A stretch of DNA of 64,000 bases from Amaurobius ferox (GCA_951213105.1 OX578139.1:68458754-68522753), one strand, 5' to 3'. Shown: positions 12,312 to 24,201, numbered from the stretch's first letter. The notes: generated by a model not told the origin, from the sequence alone. Translations and numbers: made by a program.

Positions 12312-12690
12312 ATTCAAGTGGAATAGAGAAAATAATGGATAAAGAACCTATTCATAGGTATTTTGTTATTTCCAATCACGACATTTTTAAGTGTTTTCTT
12401 TTTGATCCACTGCAACAGGGTGTACTTTTTACGCTGGAGAACTTCTTTGCGCATTCACCTGTAGAAGAAATATAAAAAGATAGAACCGCAATCACGAACA
12501 AATTGTCTGGTTGCCAGTATTTGACAGGTTCAAACAAACAGCTTCCTATCCGACTGAAGAAATAGTTCCGGAAAGCCAGGAATTGGGAAAAATATACGAT
12601 GGTAAAAAATATAAGGTGCAGAGATATAGATCACAAATTTTCATCTTTTAAAAGAGCCATAATTTATTTATGTATTTAACAAGTGTTAAG
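12312..12690 (+). repeat. Dispersed repeat, copy 1 (partner at 18388)
   Basis: Matches 18388-18760 in the same orientation: GGA(A)TRGAGAAAAT, TATTTTGYTATTTCC, GCGCTGGAGAACTTCTTT, then TTATTTAACAAGTGTT near the end. Not coding in either copy. The minisatellite that follows appears to have grown from its right edge. Confidence 0.7.
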
Positions 12691-13044
12691 ATTCTGACAT
12701 TAAAAAATAGTTAAGATTCTGATATTAAAAAAAAGTTAAGATTCTGTTATTAAAAGAGAGTTAAAATACTGATATTAAAAAGAGTTAAGATTCTGATATT
12801 AAAAATGAGTTAAGATTCTGATATTAAAAAAAAGTTAAACTTCTGATATTAAAAAGAGTTAAGATTCTGATATTAGAAGAGTTAAGATTCTGATATTAGA
12901 AGAGTTAAGATTTCTGATATTAAAAATGGGTTAAGATTCTAATATTAAAAAAGACTTAAGATTCTGATATTAAAAAAGACTTAAGAATCTGATATTAAAA
13001 AAGAGCTGAGATTCTGATATTAGAAAGTAGTTAAGATTTCTGAT
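12686..13044 (+). repeat. Minisatellite, 21-23-bp unit
   Basis: About 17 head-to-tail units of AGTTAAGATTCTGATATTAAA with a variable A/G run between. The array ends abruptly after AAGATTTCTGATGTCC. Confidence 0.95.
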
Positions 13045-13207
13045 GTCCTGTTATCTATAATCATAAAAATGGATGTCTAACCCATGTCGCTCGTTGCGCC
13101 ATCTATAGTGTTATTTTAAGATGAAAACGTGGTTTCCTGAATTCCCTATGTTCTGGTATTGTTTTACTCTGAGTTTTACATTTTAAATCCTGAGCTACAC
13201 CACGTAT

Positions 13208-13352
13208 TTGCTGCTAGTTCAAAGTAAAAGTACTTTTTTTGTAACTTTTGCCCTTACTCGCTGCTATTTCCAAAGTAAAGGAAATGGTTCTGTGACTTTT
13301 GTCCTTAGTATCTGCTAGTTCAAAATAAAAGTACTAGTTCTGTGACTTTTTC
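13208..13352 (+). repeat. Short tandem array, about 55-60-bp unit, about 2.5 copies
   Basis: Each unit runs from TGCTAGTTC (or TGCTATTTCC) AAAGTAAA through GTGACTTTT.CCYT. Confidence 0.75.
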
Positions 13353-14259
13353 CCTATATGATATATGTAAAAAGAAAGTATTATAATTGGATAAGTGTTG
13401 CACTATTAAATTTTAATTAATTTTATAAAATGTTTAATATATTTGATACCATTTGAATTATATTCTAAGTTCCGAACGCGTTAGTTCTCTACTATATTAT
13501 TTTGAGAATTTTTTTTTTCAATATAACTTTTCAGGTACATTAATTGTGAATTAAATAATAATATATTTTTTTCATTTCTTCATAAAATACAAACTTATAT
13601 TCTGTCATCACGCATTCTTATCAAGCTCAGAGACAAATTGTAAAACCTTGGCAATTAATGTGGGGATAATGACGATGAATTTAGTGCAATAATTTCAACA
13701 TAACGACTTTTTGGGATATTTCGCCAAGTTAGCGAGATTTCCATATCTGAAAATTAAATTTCACTAGTTAAATAATCTTTGTCGCTTTGTGAGGAGTCGT
13801 GTAGTAAAATCGAGTTACTGGGAACTTTCTGCAAGTATTCAACAGATGCGAAATGTAATTAGTGTGTTGATTTTTAAATTCACCATGCATTCCATCTGGG
13901 ACCTAAGTATATTCAACAAATTGATGAATAGGAAAATAGTATGTTCACATGTAGACTGTGAAAATTTTGTTTTATTACAAAAAGTTAAAAAATATTTTTA
14001 TTAACAAAAAATGTAGCAAAAATCCTAAAAATAGAAAATAAAAAAATATATAAAAAAATAAATAAATAAAATCTTAGAGTGCTTTTATATTTACAAGTTA
14101 CATGGCTCAGTCTCATTGTTGTGACTACTTCCTATTTTTGACGTCATTAGCGCTTAACAAATGAAAGAAGGCATGTGTCGTAAGCTGGCTTGGTGGGTAT
14201 ATAAGATGAGATCTAGGCATTCTGTAAACATATCACTCGTTGTTATCATTGCTGAAATT
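13353..14259. other. No gene recognised
   Basis: AT-rich. The 71-codon frame at 13789-14004 has no recognisable motif. Confidence 0.4.
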
Positions 14260-14264
14260 AGCGA

Positions 14265-15170
14265 TTTATCAGATTTGGAAAAAATGATGATTATCGAGTT
14301 TTGGGCCAAAGGTGGCAGTATTTCCCAAACAGCGCAGTTTGCAAACTAATCGCTTGCTGCTGTGGTTAAAGCGTATCGTCAATGGAGAAATAAAACAATT
14401 CCGAATAAGTGACATGGAAACTGCTGAGTACCACGCCCCATTCATTTGAGAGTTGAACGTCTGCTCCAAAGTTAAGTGCTGATCGCCGTTCTACAGCCAG
14501 TGAGTATAGTAAACTCACTGGCTGAATGAACCAATAGCTACCGAAAGTGTGTCTCAAACGACAGTTCAGCGAACCCTGCTGCATATGGGCCTCCGAAGCA
14601 GACGTATGATCACTGCACCTATGCTGATGAAGTTAATCGGCAGAAAGACTTACATTTGCACGGCAGTATCGGAATTGGACCTCCGTTAATTGACAAAAGG
14701 TTGCCTTCTCCAATGAGTCGCGTTTTCTGCTTTATCGAACGAATTGACGTTGGCGTATAAGGCATGAGAGATCGGAGAACAAACACTAACCAACTATTTC
14801 TGAAAGAACATAAGGCGGTGGGGGCAGCGTTATGCTCTGGGGAATATTTCGTGGCATTCTCTGGATCTACCTGTGGAAGGCACTATGAAGTGAATTCGTT
14901 ATGAATCTATCCTTGCAGACCACATACATCCATACATGCTGGACTGTCTTTCTTGGGACGGATGGGATCTACCAGCACGACAATGCGACGTGTCACACAG
15001 TGAGAACTGTCCGAGAGTGTTGGAGGAGCACGATGAAGACTTTAAAGTACTTCCCCCCTGGCCCCGAATTCCTCAGATTTACTGTGCATATCATCGATGA
15101 CTCTTTAGGTGTTGAAGCTCGTGTAGCCTAGATGCCTAAAGAGCTTATAATCACAAATATGATACTGATA
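14265..15170 (+). pseudogene. Tc1-like transposase, heavily decayed
   Basis: The N-terminal helix-turn-helix is visible as SDLEKMMIIEFWAKGGSISQTAQ (14266-14334). After many stops and frameshifts a GGGSVMLWGIFRG-type stretch appears near 14818-14850, then YQHDNATCHTVRTVRE (14969-15016) with the second catalytic Asp. The Glu-bearing motif is not recognisable. Terminal inverted repeats were not found. An old, dead copy. Confidence 0.7.
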
Positions 15171-15295
15171 TCATCATCATAAATACTTTCTACTAAAATG
15201 TCTCTATGAACGCGATTAATATAAACTAAATTATATTATTACAGTATCGATAGAGCTCTTATATCAGAGCTACAGACGCTATTGGGTTAAGCTAT

Positions 15296-15432
15296 AGAAT
15301 TTGCCGCTCTGCCATAAATCTATAAAGGACCTTGTTGACCCAACCGAGAATCGAATCACGGATTTCCGTACTGGCCAGCCGACGCACTATGGTTGAGCTA
15401 CAAGGACGGAATTGCAAACAATTATCGTCGAA
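15296..15432 (-). mobile_element. tRNA-derived SINE head, copy 1
   Basis: Read on the minus strand: GTAGCTCAACCATAGTGCG (A-box-like), GGCTGGCCAGTACGGAAATCC, then TGATTCGATTCTCGG (B-box-like). Spacing resembles a tRNA. A related head lies at 15722-15812. The 3' bodies of the two differ or are too decayed to align. Confidence 0.5.
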
Positions 15433-15721
15433 GTGAACTCTGCATTCTCCACCCTCTACTAATATCAGATGGACGTGCAACTGACAATCTGAATGACCAC
15501 CTCGTGATATTTTAACCACAGGTTAGATGCCTGTTGCTAATTTATCTTCAAAGATATCTCCCTGCTGCGCGGTCGTTGATCTCCCGAATCGAAATCAGCT
15601 CATAATACACCATAGTCCAGAATCTATGCTAGTTGTTCTAGAGTCACTTTTAGACCTCCAACATCTTTTCATTAAACTACAGGTTTGATTTACCCGGGCG
15701 CCATTCAAAGAATCTTGCTTT

Positions 15722-15812
15722 CCCAACCGGAAATCCAACCACGGATTTTCGGACTGGCCATCCAACGCTTTACCGTAAAGCTATAGCGACAGAATTGCAA
15801 GCGCTTATAAAT
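15722..15812 (-). mobile_element. tRNA-derived SINE head, copy 2
   Basis: Minus strand: CTATAGCTTTACGGTAAAGCG, GGATGGCCAGTCCGAAAATCC, GGTTGGATTTCCGGTTGGG. It shares the GRCAGAATTGCAA leader and the GGCCAGT..GAAAATCC core with the first head. The B box is degenerate. Confidence 0.45.
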
Positions 15813-15899
15813 AAAGTAGACGCTATTAAGTACCCTATCGATCGACAAGGTTGGTACGTTTTGGGTAGAGGGTCATATAAACTATGCGTTTTGTCAGGA

Positions 15900-16610
15900 T
15901 TTAGGGATCGTAAAATAATTGTTTTCTGATAACTAGTCGTATATTACTTATGTAATGTTTAGGGGTCGTATATCAATTCATAATATGGATCTATACTGCT
16001 GTACTTTTTTCGTTTAGCGGAGTATTCTTGGAGCACAAGTGCTACAGACAGCCGGATGGAAAGTGTTAGACAATGTTAAGCAAACAAAACACGTATCATC
16101 ATACAAATGCGATTAAAGGTTAAATTATAGCTTGTTTATGGTTAACTATTTAAATCCGGATCATTTGCTTTGTGTCAGATTCGTTTTTCATTTGAGATCC
16201 TGCAGATTGTACCGTGGCTGAACGGAATATGCTAATTTTCGGATATGCTAATTCCGGAAAATTAGCACACTCCAGAAGCATCGAGGCATTGAACTTGTAT
16301 AAATACTACTCGTAGCTTTGGGGAATGTCAGTTCGGCGGCAGGCTGACAAACAGCGAGAGCGAGCGAGAAAGCTAGTTAGCAGGTTCGCAGTGTCGCAGT
16401 AAGCGGCTGTGACATTTATAGATAACCTGTTGTGGCTATGCTCAAATTGAGGAGCGATGTTGTTCTGAGCAACTTGTAATTAATTGCCGGTTGTGGCTAC
16501 GCTCGGTGTTGTGATAAGGACTGTAAAGAGAGATCCTTAAGAAATATAAAAGTTAATTTACAATCCCCATCACACATCTAGTTGGGTCGGTCACTCACAT
16601 ACAATAATAA
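15900..16610 (+). mobile_element. Possible solo LTR (unproven)
   Basis: A less AT-rich stretch with an arthropod-style core promoter at about 16296-16357 and dense GAGCGAGCGAG-type sequence downstream, as in many LTRs. The second half holds two similar TGTGGCTAYGCTC phrases near 16432 and 16492. No second LTR, primer-binding site or gag-pol is visible, and exact ends were not defined. It could instead be a host promoter or an untranslated exon. Confidence 0.3.
16296..16357 (+). promoter_or_regulatory. Candidate RNA polymerase II core promoter
   Basis: TATAAATA at about 16299, then TCAGTT (arthropod initiator consensus TCAGT) about 30 bp downstream in GTCAGTTCGG. A near-match to a downstream promoter element (AGAGC) lies at about +28 to +32. 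Confidence 0.45.
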
Positions 16611-16738
16611 AAAAAAGGAACTTAATTAATTAAAAGTTAGTTACTTAATGGAAGGGGATCGTATAGTGGGAAATAGAATTTAGAATATCAATAATAATTG
16701 CGTTGTGTTTTTAAATATTAACCAATTGTATGTGAGCG
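16591..16738. repeat. Small inverted repeat
   Basis: CACTCACATACAAT at about 16592 is inverted as ATTGTATGTGAGCG at about 16725, with about 120 bp of AT-rich sequence between. Possibly a small palindromic element; not classified. Confidence 0.45.
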
Positions 16739-17039
16739 CCTAAAAATTTATAATACATAATAAATACAATATAAATTAACTTTAACTACCATTTAACATT
16801 TTAAAAAAGGAAAAATACCTGTATTCAGGACCTATACTAAAAAAAAAGAAATAATTATAAAATGAATTGTGTAAAATGATGTTCCACAAGATTTGTTATA
16901 ATTCATGTTCTTAAATTACAGCAGTGCTGAAGTCAATGTTCTTCATTTTTTAGACTACAGATATTTTAGCAGTTTCGTAATTGTTAACTATGGTACAATT
17001 TTTTTTTCTTTCTTTTGATTTATATAGTTAATTGAATAG

Positions 17040-17042
<3 letters not shown>

Positions 17043-17110
<68 letters not shown>
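17043..17110. repeat. (TA)n microsatellite
   Basis: About 68 bp of TA with two TTTA interruptions. Confidence 0.95.
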
Positions 17111-18387
17111 GAAATCATCTCTAAAAAAATCATTATAAATTAATTCTTTTATTTCAGAAAGAATTCAAAAATTTCGATATTCAAAATTCATGTATGCCAT
17201 CACAACAGTTTCTTTCTTTCTTCATATTTTTTATAAAAAATCATAATTTGATATGGATTTTACCCCTGCACAATTCACACAATTCTTTTCAATGAAATGT
17301 TAATTTTCAAGAAAGACACAAAAGCCTGTCACATGCAAAATCATAATGCATTCAAATTTACTTGCAAATCAATAATAAATTTTATATCCATACAAAGAGC
17401 ACGTGGTATTATCTTCACAGACTTTTATCTTTCATAAAAACGGAAAAGAAATTCAATACATATCACAACATTGATTATCTTCATCAATCATCAAGAATGC
17501 AGTGCTACAAGACGAGGCTCACAATTAAATAAATTTAAGCAATCAATTCCATATTTAGCAAAGAAAAAAAATGGTTCAAGCAAGGGACGCCCCCGAAGGG
17601 ACTCCCACATGCACACACCTTCACGCACCAAGAATTTTTCGAGAAAAGCACGAGTCAGCCAAATTTCTCCCGCGCTAACCGAATGTTGCCATCCGTAAAA
17701 AAAATAACTTCTGCGCAACCAGGAAGGTTCCTTTGCCAATCATTGAAAAGAAAGGGATGTCGTTTTGCCGCAGTTTTGAAAGAGGGCGTAGACCATACAT
17801 GAAAATATGAATATAGCAGCGTTTTATAATTTAATTTATGAAAAGAGACAATTGGCCTATTAATGAGTATATAAAATAAAAGCAATTTTGAATAAGATAA
17901 TTTTGAATAATAAATTTAAAGTAAAATAAAATATTTAATGAATTATAAAAAAATGTTAATTTTGAATAGTAAAAATAATAACGTGTTGTGGCGAGTCACA
18001 GCACTCGGTTTATAGAGCGTTGTTTTTTTCTGATATCAACTTTTTCTCATGAGCTGCATCGCAGTTAAGGATACAGGCTCTTATAATTTGCTTATACTCT
18101 TGTGTTTGTGAGTAAAAAATATTATTATTTCTTGAACTCACTTCGCTGTGACTTTATCCACTAGTATGCACCAGCTACACTGCAAGCATTACGATGTTTT
18201 AAATTTCATATCCCGTAAATTCGACCAGAAATTTTTCGTATTTCGAACAGAAAGAAGTATTTAGAAATCTTCATGTATTAGTCTTACCATCTACAATCTA
18301 TAGTAACACAATTTTTCTTAAATCATTATCATTATTCTAACTTTATTTCATGATAATTTGTGTTAAAAAGAGCATTTTTTAAAATTT
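17111..18387. other. No gene recognised
   Basis: AT-rich, with a more balanced patch at about 17575-17700. Frames there on both strands (for example 17471-17698) show no family resemblance. Confidence 0.4.
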
Positions 18388-18760
18388 TTTTAAATGGAAT
18401 GGAGAAAATCCTAGATCAGGAAATCTATTCATGGATATTTTGCTATTTCCGAACACGACTTTTGCAATGCATTTTACCTTTTATTCGTTGGGACTGGCGC
18501 ACTTTTTGCGCTGGAGAACTTCTTTTGTGTATTCACCTGCAGAAAAAATATATGAAAAGATGGAATCGCGATCAGAAATAAATTGTGTCGTTGTCAGCAT
18601 TTGATAGATTCTAACAGTTTTGAATATCTACCAGAACTGAGTAAATTCTTATAGAAAAGCCAGTATTGTTAAATAATATTAAAATAACGTATAAATATAT
18701 TTTGAACATTTTTTCCCTTGAAAAAGCCAATAATTATTTATTTAACAAGTGTTTAGATTT
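18388..18760 (+). repeat. Dispersed repeat, copy 2
   Basis: Partner of 12312-12690, same orientation, substantially diverged. Here the AACAAGTGTT end is followed by unique sequence rather than a minisatellite. The 73-codon frame at 18360-18581 overlaps it but is not open in the partner, so it is not considered a gene. Confidence 0.7.
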
Positions 18761-19351
18761 ATAGTGAGTAGCTCTTGCGTCATTTTCTGCTACGAGGCTC
18801 TAATTATACGTTTCTTTTCTCAGACCAGAGGATTCACCAATATGGTTTGGAATCGCTGAGGTAGCCTAATCCGTCGGTTAAGGACCTGCAGATACGTCTT
18901 GGCTTATCCGTAGAGTATAGGGTTTCCACACGAGAGCAAAAGGTTCTAAACTCCTCGGGGAGCGGCCAATCCCACAGTTGGTGATCGGGACAAAAACGAA
19001 CCCGAAACTTTTTAGACGGTGAATACAACTCCACCCAGAAGATGGCAACACAACTAAAGACGATCAATGCTATTAGTCTTCTACGTCACATGTCGTCTTC
19101 ACGTTGAGAATTCGCTAGCTTTATAGAGTTGGTTCACGGTATTTCTCACCGGCTTCACTTGCACGTTTTTGACCAAGGGAGGAACTGCTGTGGTGACCGG
19201 CTCTTACTTCATTCTCTGCTAAGAAGCACACCCTGAACTATATGTTCGGACCTGAAGATGTATCGGGTTCTCCCACATAATTATCTTGGTTTTAATCTCT
19301 AAGGCAGTGCCCGGCCCCACAGGCACAAAGATTAAAATTAAAAGTACTGAG
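18761..19351. other. Mixed-composition DNA, possibly old repeats
   Basis: Two similar phrases (CTCTTGCGTCATTTTCTGCTACGA near 18776 and CTCTTACTTCATTCTCTGCTAAGA near 19200, each followed by a CGGACC or CAGACC motif) suggest a diverged duplication of about 430 bp. No coding region recognised. Confidence 0.35.
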
Positions 19352-19640
19352 AGGTGAAACAGCCCATTGGTTAGCGCGCGGGGATTGCACTCGGATGACC
19401 CGAGTTCGATTCTCGGCTTACCCGAACTGTCACCGTGTTAACGCGGACATTAAATATGTGGGCCCTTAAGGCCTTCCAACAGGTTGGTGGTAGGGGAAGG
19501 AGAGTACGGTCCCTGTGGATATCCCCACTGGGTGTCGCTTTAGGACACCGAACACCTCTGAAAATCAAGCCATGCAGAATGCCAGAGCTTCAACTTGTTT
19601 CCGGCCTTGGCGTACCAGGTGGCCATATGTAGCGCAGTAT
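19352..19640 (+). mobile_element. tRNA-headed SINE, variant 3' end
   Basis: The head reads CAGCCCATTGGTTAGCGCGC (A box) and GAGTTCGATTCTC (B box, 19402-19414). The body AGGTTGGTGGTAGGGGAAGG and the GTACGGTCCCTGTGGAT stretch match the SINEs at 37.3 and 39.7 kb. Beyond the CCCCACTGGGT motif it diverges: instead of the GGTAGGTCGGACGGTCTGGG tail it has AGGACACCGAACACC and GGCCTTGGCGTACCAGGTGGCC. It may be a subfamily with a different LINE-derived tail. Copied by RNA polymerase III and mobilised by a LINE not seen here. Confidence 0.8.
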
Positions 19641-21187
19641 AATCATTGTCTTGCCGTCTCAAGCACCAACATGTGTAAATTCTGATCCAAACTTAGTATA
19701 GGAAGTATGGGGAAAAACCATGCGACAAAGCCCATATATGTGTGCGTGAATGTGAAATCTAAGTATCCATTCTAGCTCAAAAACTTGTCAAAATATTTCA
19801 GTATTGAGTCACTCATGTGTTGCCCTGGAGTTAATTAGATTTCTGAACAATGGGGGAAATAAGAACCAACATTTCTTCACCAATTGGCTTTCAAATCCGC
19901 CAAAAAAATGCATACATAAAGCACTTAAGTATTGTATATGTAAACTTCGATGACTAAACATATAAAATCAATACCAATACCCTTGAATAAAATATGCATT
20001 AAATATTTTGGAGTTTGGGGTAATTTGGCGTCACTTTAAAATATGTGAAGTTGCCGAATGGGGAAGGAAATTATTTTAAAACTGTAAATTAGATATACTT
20101 TCAAATCAGTATGAAATGTATGTGTTAATTTATACAATGAAACCTAAATCCATACATGGGTATCGACGTATTATATCTCAAAAGGTTATTCCCTGACCAC
20201 CTTGGAATATGGTATTGCCGGTTAGAACCAACTGCTTATCCTGAACTTCCCTCGATATGCTCTTTTGGTCTACAACTTGCATGTCAGGATCTGATCTAAA
20301 CCAACCACGTTGTTATGCTGCGACCCTTGCCCTGTAAAGAAAACAAAATGGTCTCTCAAGCAACGACAGGGTTTAGCATTTTATTTAGAAACACCAAAGC
20401 TTGTGAAAATAACACCCCATGCGTCATTGTTATGCAAGGGCAGCGGAATTATGTTATGCAAGTGCAGCGGCTTTGCATAAAACGAATCCCTAATGGGGAG
20501 TGTAAAAATAGATGTACGGAAGCTTGTTCAATGAGGGAAATTGTGGTATTGTGGTACACGCCAAAGAGAGAGCATGGTGTAAAAGGAAGTAAAGAAGAGC
20601 TGAGTTTATCTGGCTCCACTTAACCCTCTAGCTAAGCTCGGCTGCTGCTGGCTCCTATTGCAGCGATACGAGTAGTCGGGAATGAACTTTTTCCGGCATG
20701 CGCTGCAATGTTTGCTTTCTCCACTGTCTGATCTTCAAGCTGACGAAGTTCCGGGATCGAGAACATTGGGAATTTGGACATTGGAAACTTCATTAGAAAC
20801 GTCAAATGTCTGATAAGTCAATGACTGCTATCTTGTTTCTAGATGTATGATTGTGATTGTACTCTGTCTGTCGACGCTGTAGCTGCTGTACCTTGTACTA
20901 AAAGAGAAAACATTTTAGTGTCATGGTTGAGAATAATAAATGGATCCGTGTTATTCTGTTGTAGCGGTTGTCAAACTGCACCTTGTCGCAAAAATTCATG
21001 CGTAGTAGTTTGTTAATCCTTATGTTACATACATTTTGCGAAGCATAGTTAGACGTCGGTTCTGAACGCATTCTTCGAACATGGTCCCTAAGGGGATCGA
21101 TATGCGTAAACCTCACAGATATTGTAAAGAATTCGATGTCGCCACAATTCTTCACAAATGCATAAAAACATTTTTAAAAAAAATGAA
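19641..21187. other. No gene recognised
   Basis: A patch at about 20160-20760 is less AT-rich. It contains a 102-codon frame at 20315-20623 with several Cys residues but no family motif; its status is unknown. The phrase TTATGCAAGGGCAGCGG near 20429 is repeated as TTATGCAAGTGCAGCGG near 20453. Confidence 0.35.
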
Positions 21188-21198
21188 CATTAAAGTCA

Positions 21199-21230
21199 TG
21201 TTGTTGAGACCCAGACCGTCCGACCTACCA
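21199..21230 (-). mobile_element. 32-bp SINE 3'-tail insertion with target-site duplication
   Basis: Minus strand: TGGTAGGTCGGACGGTCTGG then GTCTCAACAACA, the terminal tail of the SINEs at 37.3 and 39.7 kb. It is flanked by identical 11-bp repeats CATTAAAGTCA at 21188-21198 and 21231-21241. This is a complete insertion event that was cut short after about 30 nt of reverse transcription. Confidence 0.85.
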
Positions 21231-21241
21231 CATTAAAGTCA

Positions 21242-23019
21242 AGCGTTGCACACACCATAATTTTGAATATTTTTCCCCATTTAATTAAATAGCAGAAACG
21301 TTTCTTCCATTTCTTTATGGAACAACAGAACATAATAGTATCTTATATCTCTAACTAAAATTTATAATTTTGCAACAGAGAATAATATATGATTTCATGC
21401 GGAACAAGAAATTAACCATTCTGACAGCAAGGTTTCAGATTTAAGGACACTAATATTTATGCTGCAGTTTTCGATTTAAAAAATGCATCTACATAAATAT
21501 TAATTTATTCAAATAAATACTATATGTCAGAGGACCTCAACCGAGACGAAATTTAGTAGATTTCAGAGGATAGTAAAATGACGCTTGAAAGCACTCAAAA
21601 CAACATTTTGTAAAAAAATTCTGAAATTTCATTGTTTTTCATTTATTTAAATTTACTGTTCTGATGAGACTTAAAATATTTAAGAGCTCTTGAATACATA
21701 TTTTATATTCTTTATTGCTTTAATTCTTTATAGTTTCTTTATATTTATCTTTATAGTTTTCATTGTAAAAAGAATAATCAACTGCTTTTTTATCGATCGT
21801 GCTGTTTTATATGCAAGCTGTATTGAGCGAAATACATATTGCCTTATTTCAGCCATTTTTTATTTCTTTTCGGATTTACTTTTGAGTTAGTTCACAATTG
21901 ATAGCGGTCGCTCGAGTTTAAAAAGACTCTTGTTCTTTCAGTGTTTAACCAATATTGCTAATAATTTTGAATTTGCACCCAGTTTTTCAGATATATGGTA
22001 TGACTATATTTAATTTTTGTTCAGCTGTTTCTCTCTTTTTTTGCACGGTCATTTCATGTAATCTGCATTTCATTTATTTTTTCTTATTTGCTTCTCAAGT
22101 GCATATATACTTGATTTTCATTTTTTCTCGTTTTTCCTTCTTTTCACTACACTAGATGGCGCAACTATATTGCGGAATCTGTTGATTAACAAATTTTATT
22201 TAACCGAATTAGGCTGAGCGTTCTGGTCCAGAATTATTGCAATGAAAAAGGAAATTTAATGATTTTCGAAACGAACGTATGCTTATCTGTATTTTCGTCA
22301 TATTTTACGTCGTCTTCCAGTTTATTATTGATTGTGTACAAATTCTCTTTCTTTAGAACAGAATGTGGTGCATATGTTTATTGTAACGTCAGAGTTACGT
22401 TCGATGACTGAGCAACATTATCTCGTATGAGCTTTACAGCCACAAAAGATACCGATAAATGACCGTCTGAAAATCTTGGAACATAATACCCGTGCAAAGA
22501 TTCAAAGAATAGCCTTTGCGTTTTCTTAGATTTTGATCTACAGGACTTAGTTGAAAGACTTGTATCCAAAACATGGAAATCCTATGAAAAATAAAACTGT
22601 CATTTTCAATTTTCCAACTTATTTACGATTCTTGCCTTATGCTATAAGGAAAGAAACTGTATCCTATGTTCCGTTCAAGAAATTAAACTTTCTCGAAATA
22701 TTAAAGAATACATTTCTAAGTTACGTCATGTTGAATTAGTATTTAACTTAATTTTGACGGAACGTGTTCATTGTTTTTATTATTGTACTGAAGATGTACC
22801 CAAAGAGATTATAATGATAGTATAACTGTCACATGAAATGTGGCTGTACTAATACGAATTAAGCTCTATAAGCCTTTCCTCTTAGAGCAAATTTATGGAA
22901 ATTTATTTGGCAGCCGGAGATTTATGCTGTGCTTTATAAGAAAACTCTCAGAAAAATACTTACACATTTGTGAATTCTTAATTATTAAAAAACAGATTAT
23001 AGGATATTTTATACATATG
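21242..23019. other. No gene recognised
   Basis: AT-rich sequence; several 60-80 codon frames are low complexity. No repeat partner seen. Confidence 0.4.
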
Positions 23020-23053
23020 CATATATATATATATATATATATCTATATATATA
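23020..23053. repeat. (TA)n microsatellite
   Basis: Short TA run forming the 3' boundary of the minus-strand PLE that follows. Confidence 0.9.
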
Positions 23054-23106
23054 AGATCAAAAAAGATCGAGATGTGAAATAAGTGCCAACAGGGAAATAA
23101 CAAATG

Positions 23107-23175
23107 TCCAAGGGGGATTGTGACCCCTTGTTCCCGTTTATAGCCAGCTATTACTCCTGAGGAAACACTCACGGA
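23107..23175 (-). other. PLE tail two-hairpin module, copy T6
   Basis: CCGTGAGTGTTTCC, then TATAAACGGGA, then CAAGGGG / loop TCACAATC / CCCCTTG. The stem differs from other copies in compensating positions. Confidence 0.75.
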
Positions 23176-23366
23176 ATAGTTACGTGCCTGTGGCCATATT
23201 TCCCTGGAACGTCAAAGCAAAAGACGTATGCCAGAAGTGAATGCATGGACTGAGTGGAGAAAATTTTTTGGATTGAGACAGGTTGAAATAAGAAGTTAAA
23301 CCGAATGACAGATCATTCAACAATTCAAATATAAGGTGCCGGGCGATTCGATGCGTTGCCATTATA

Positions 23367-23765
23367 TTATATAAAATAGGTGTTGCCAATATCACTATCA
23401 AATGCATTAATTTCTTTGCAGTGCAATGCATTATAGTGGTGTTTGAGGTATCCTATTGGATAGTGCTGTTTCAACGCTTCCTTTATGAATTTTTTATCAC
23501 TTTTGATACGATCATCCTTATAAGTATGCAATCTTGAGTTTCGTAGAAAATGATTTCTAACGATATTGCGGAAAATATTGGTGCTCAAGTTCGATTTCCA
23601 ATCGATGATGTAATTAATGTTTATATCAAAATAATTTCTTTTATCATATAGCTTTGTATATATTTTTTTATTTTCAGTGAAATTGATACATAGATCAAGA
23701 TAACTAATCTCACTATCATGAATCCTTTTAGTTTCCGTTAATTCCAGATTTGATGGATAGAAACT
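23367..23765 (-). pseudogene. Penelope-like RT, C-terminal fragment
   Basis: Read from 23765: FDFSFYPSNLELTE, ISYLDLCINF, KLYDKRNYF, IIDWKSNLSTNIFRNIVRNH, LKQHYPIGYLKHHYNAL, ending NTYFI. The frame is open through about 130 codons without an upstream Met. Motifs A to C are missing, so it is a 5'-truncated copy. Confidence 0.8.
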
Positions 23766-23781
23766 GAAATCGAAATCTTAT

Positions 23782-24201
23782 AAGAATACACCCCAATTTG
23801 ATTTTACTTTTTATCCAAAAGAACTGGAATTGATTGAGAATATAAGTAAGGAGGAAGATAGTGTTGATTTTCTAGATATCACATTAAAACATGACAGTAG
23901 ATATGGTACTTATACCGTCTTATATGACAAGAGAAACAATTTCAATATAAAAATCAATCGCATTATTGATTGGAGGTCCAATTTGACCAAAAACATTTTC
24001 AGAAATGTCGTCATTGGTCACCTTAAAAGAAATCAACGCATTAATACTTTCAAGTCTGATTGCATCTTGCATAATAGGAATATTATGAAGGAGGCAATAA
24101 AACGGAACTATCCAATTGGTTTCCTGACATGTTATTATAATTCCCTATTTAATACAAAAAAGGGAGAAAATGCTTACTTAAAGGATATGGCAGAGGTATA
24201 G
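23782..24201 (+). pseudogene. Penelope-like RT, C-terminal fragment
   Basis: FDFTFYPKELELIENI, VDFLDITLKH, TVLYDKRNNFNIKINRIIDW, NLTKNIFRNVVIGHLKRN, AIKRNYPIGFL, ending MAEV. About 140 codons uninterrupted, very similar to the 2730-3740 protein in this region. The polymerase core is absent. Confidence 0.85.

Larger units (their letters stand above)
23054..23777 (-). mobile_element. Penelope-like element 3' end, subfamily e
   Basis: Minus-strand RT C-terminus plus tail, ending at the TA run. It carries module copy T6 (23107-23175). At about 23777 it meets a plus-strand PLE head to head. Confidence 0.8.

Noticed and set aside
17471..17739. Possible exon in a GC-richer patch
   Set aside because: Frames exist on both strands but show no domain, splice context or repeat partner.
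19352..19425. A functional tRNA gene
   Set aside because: A and B boxes are present, but the acceptor stem does not close and a SINE body follows.
20315..20623. 102-codon frame as a gene
   Set aside because: No family resemblance and no conserved copy in the window; kept only as unknown.
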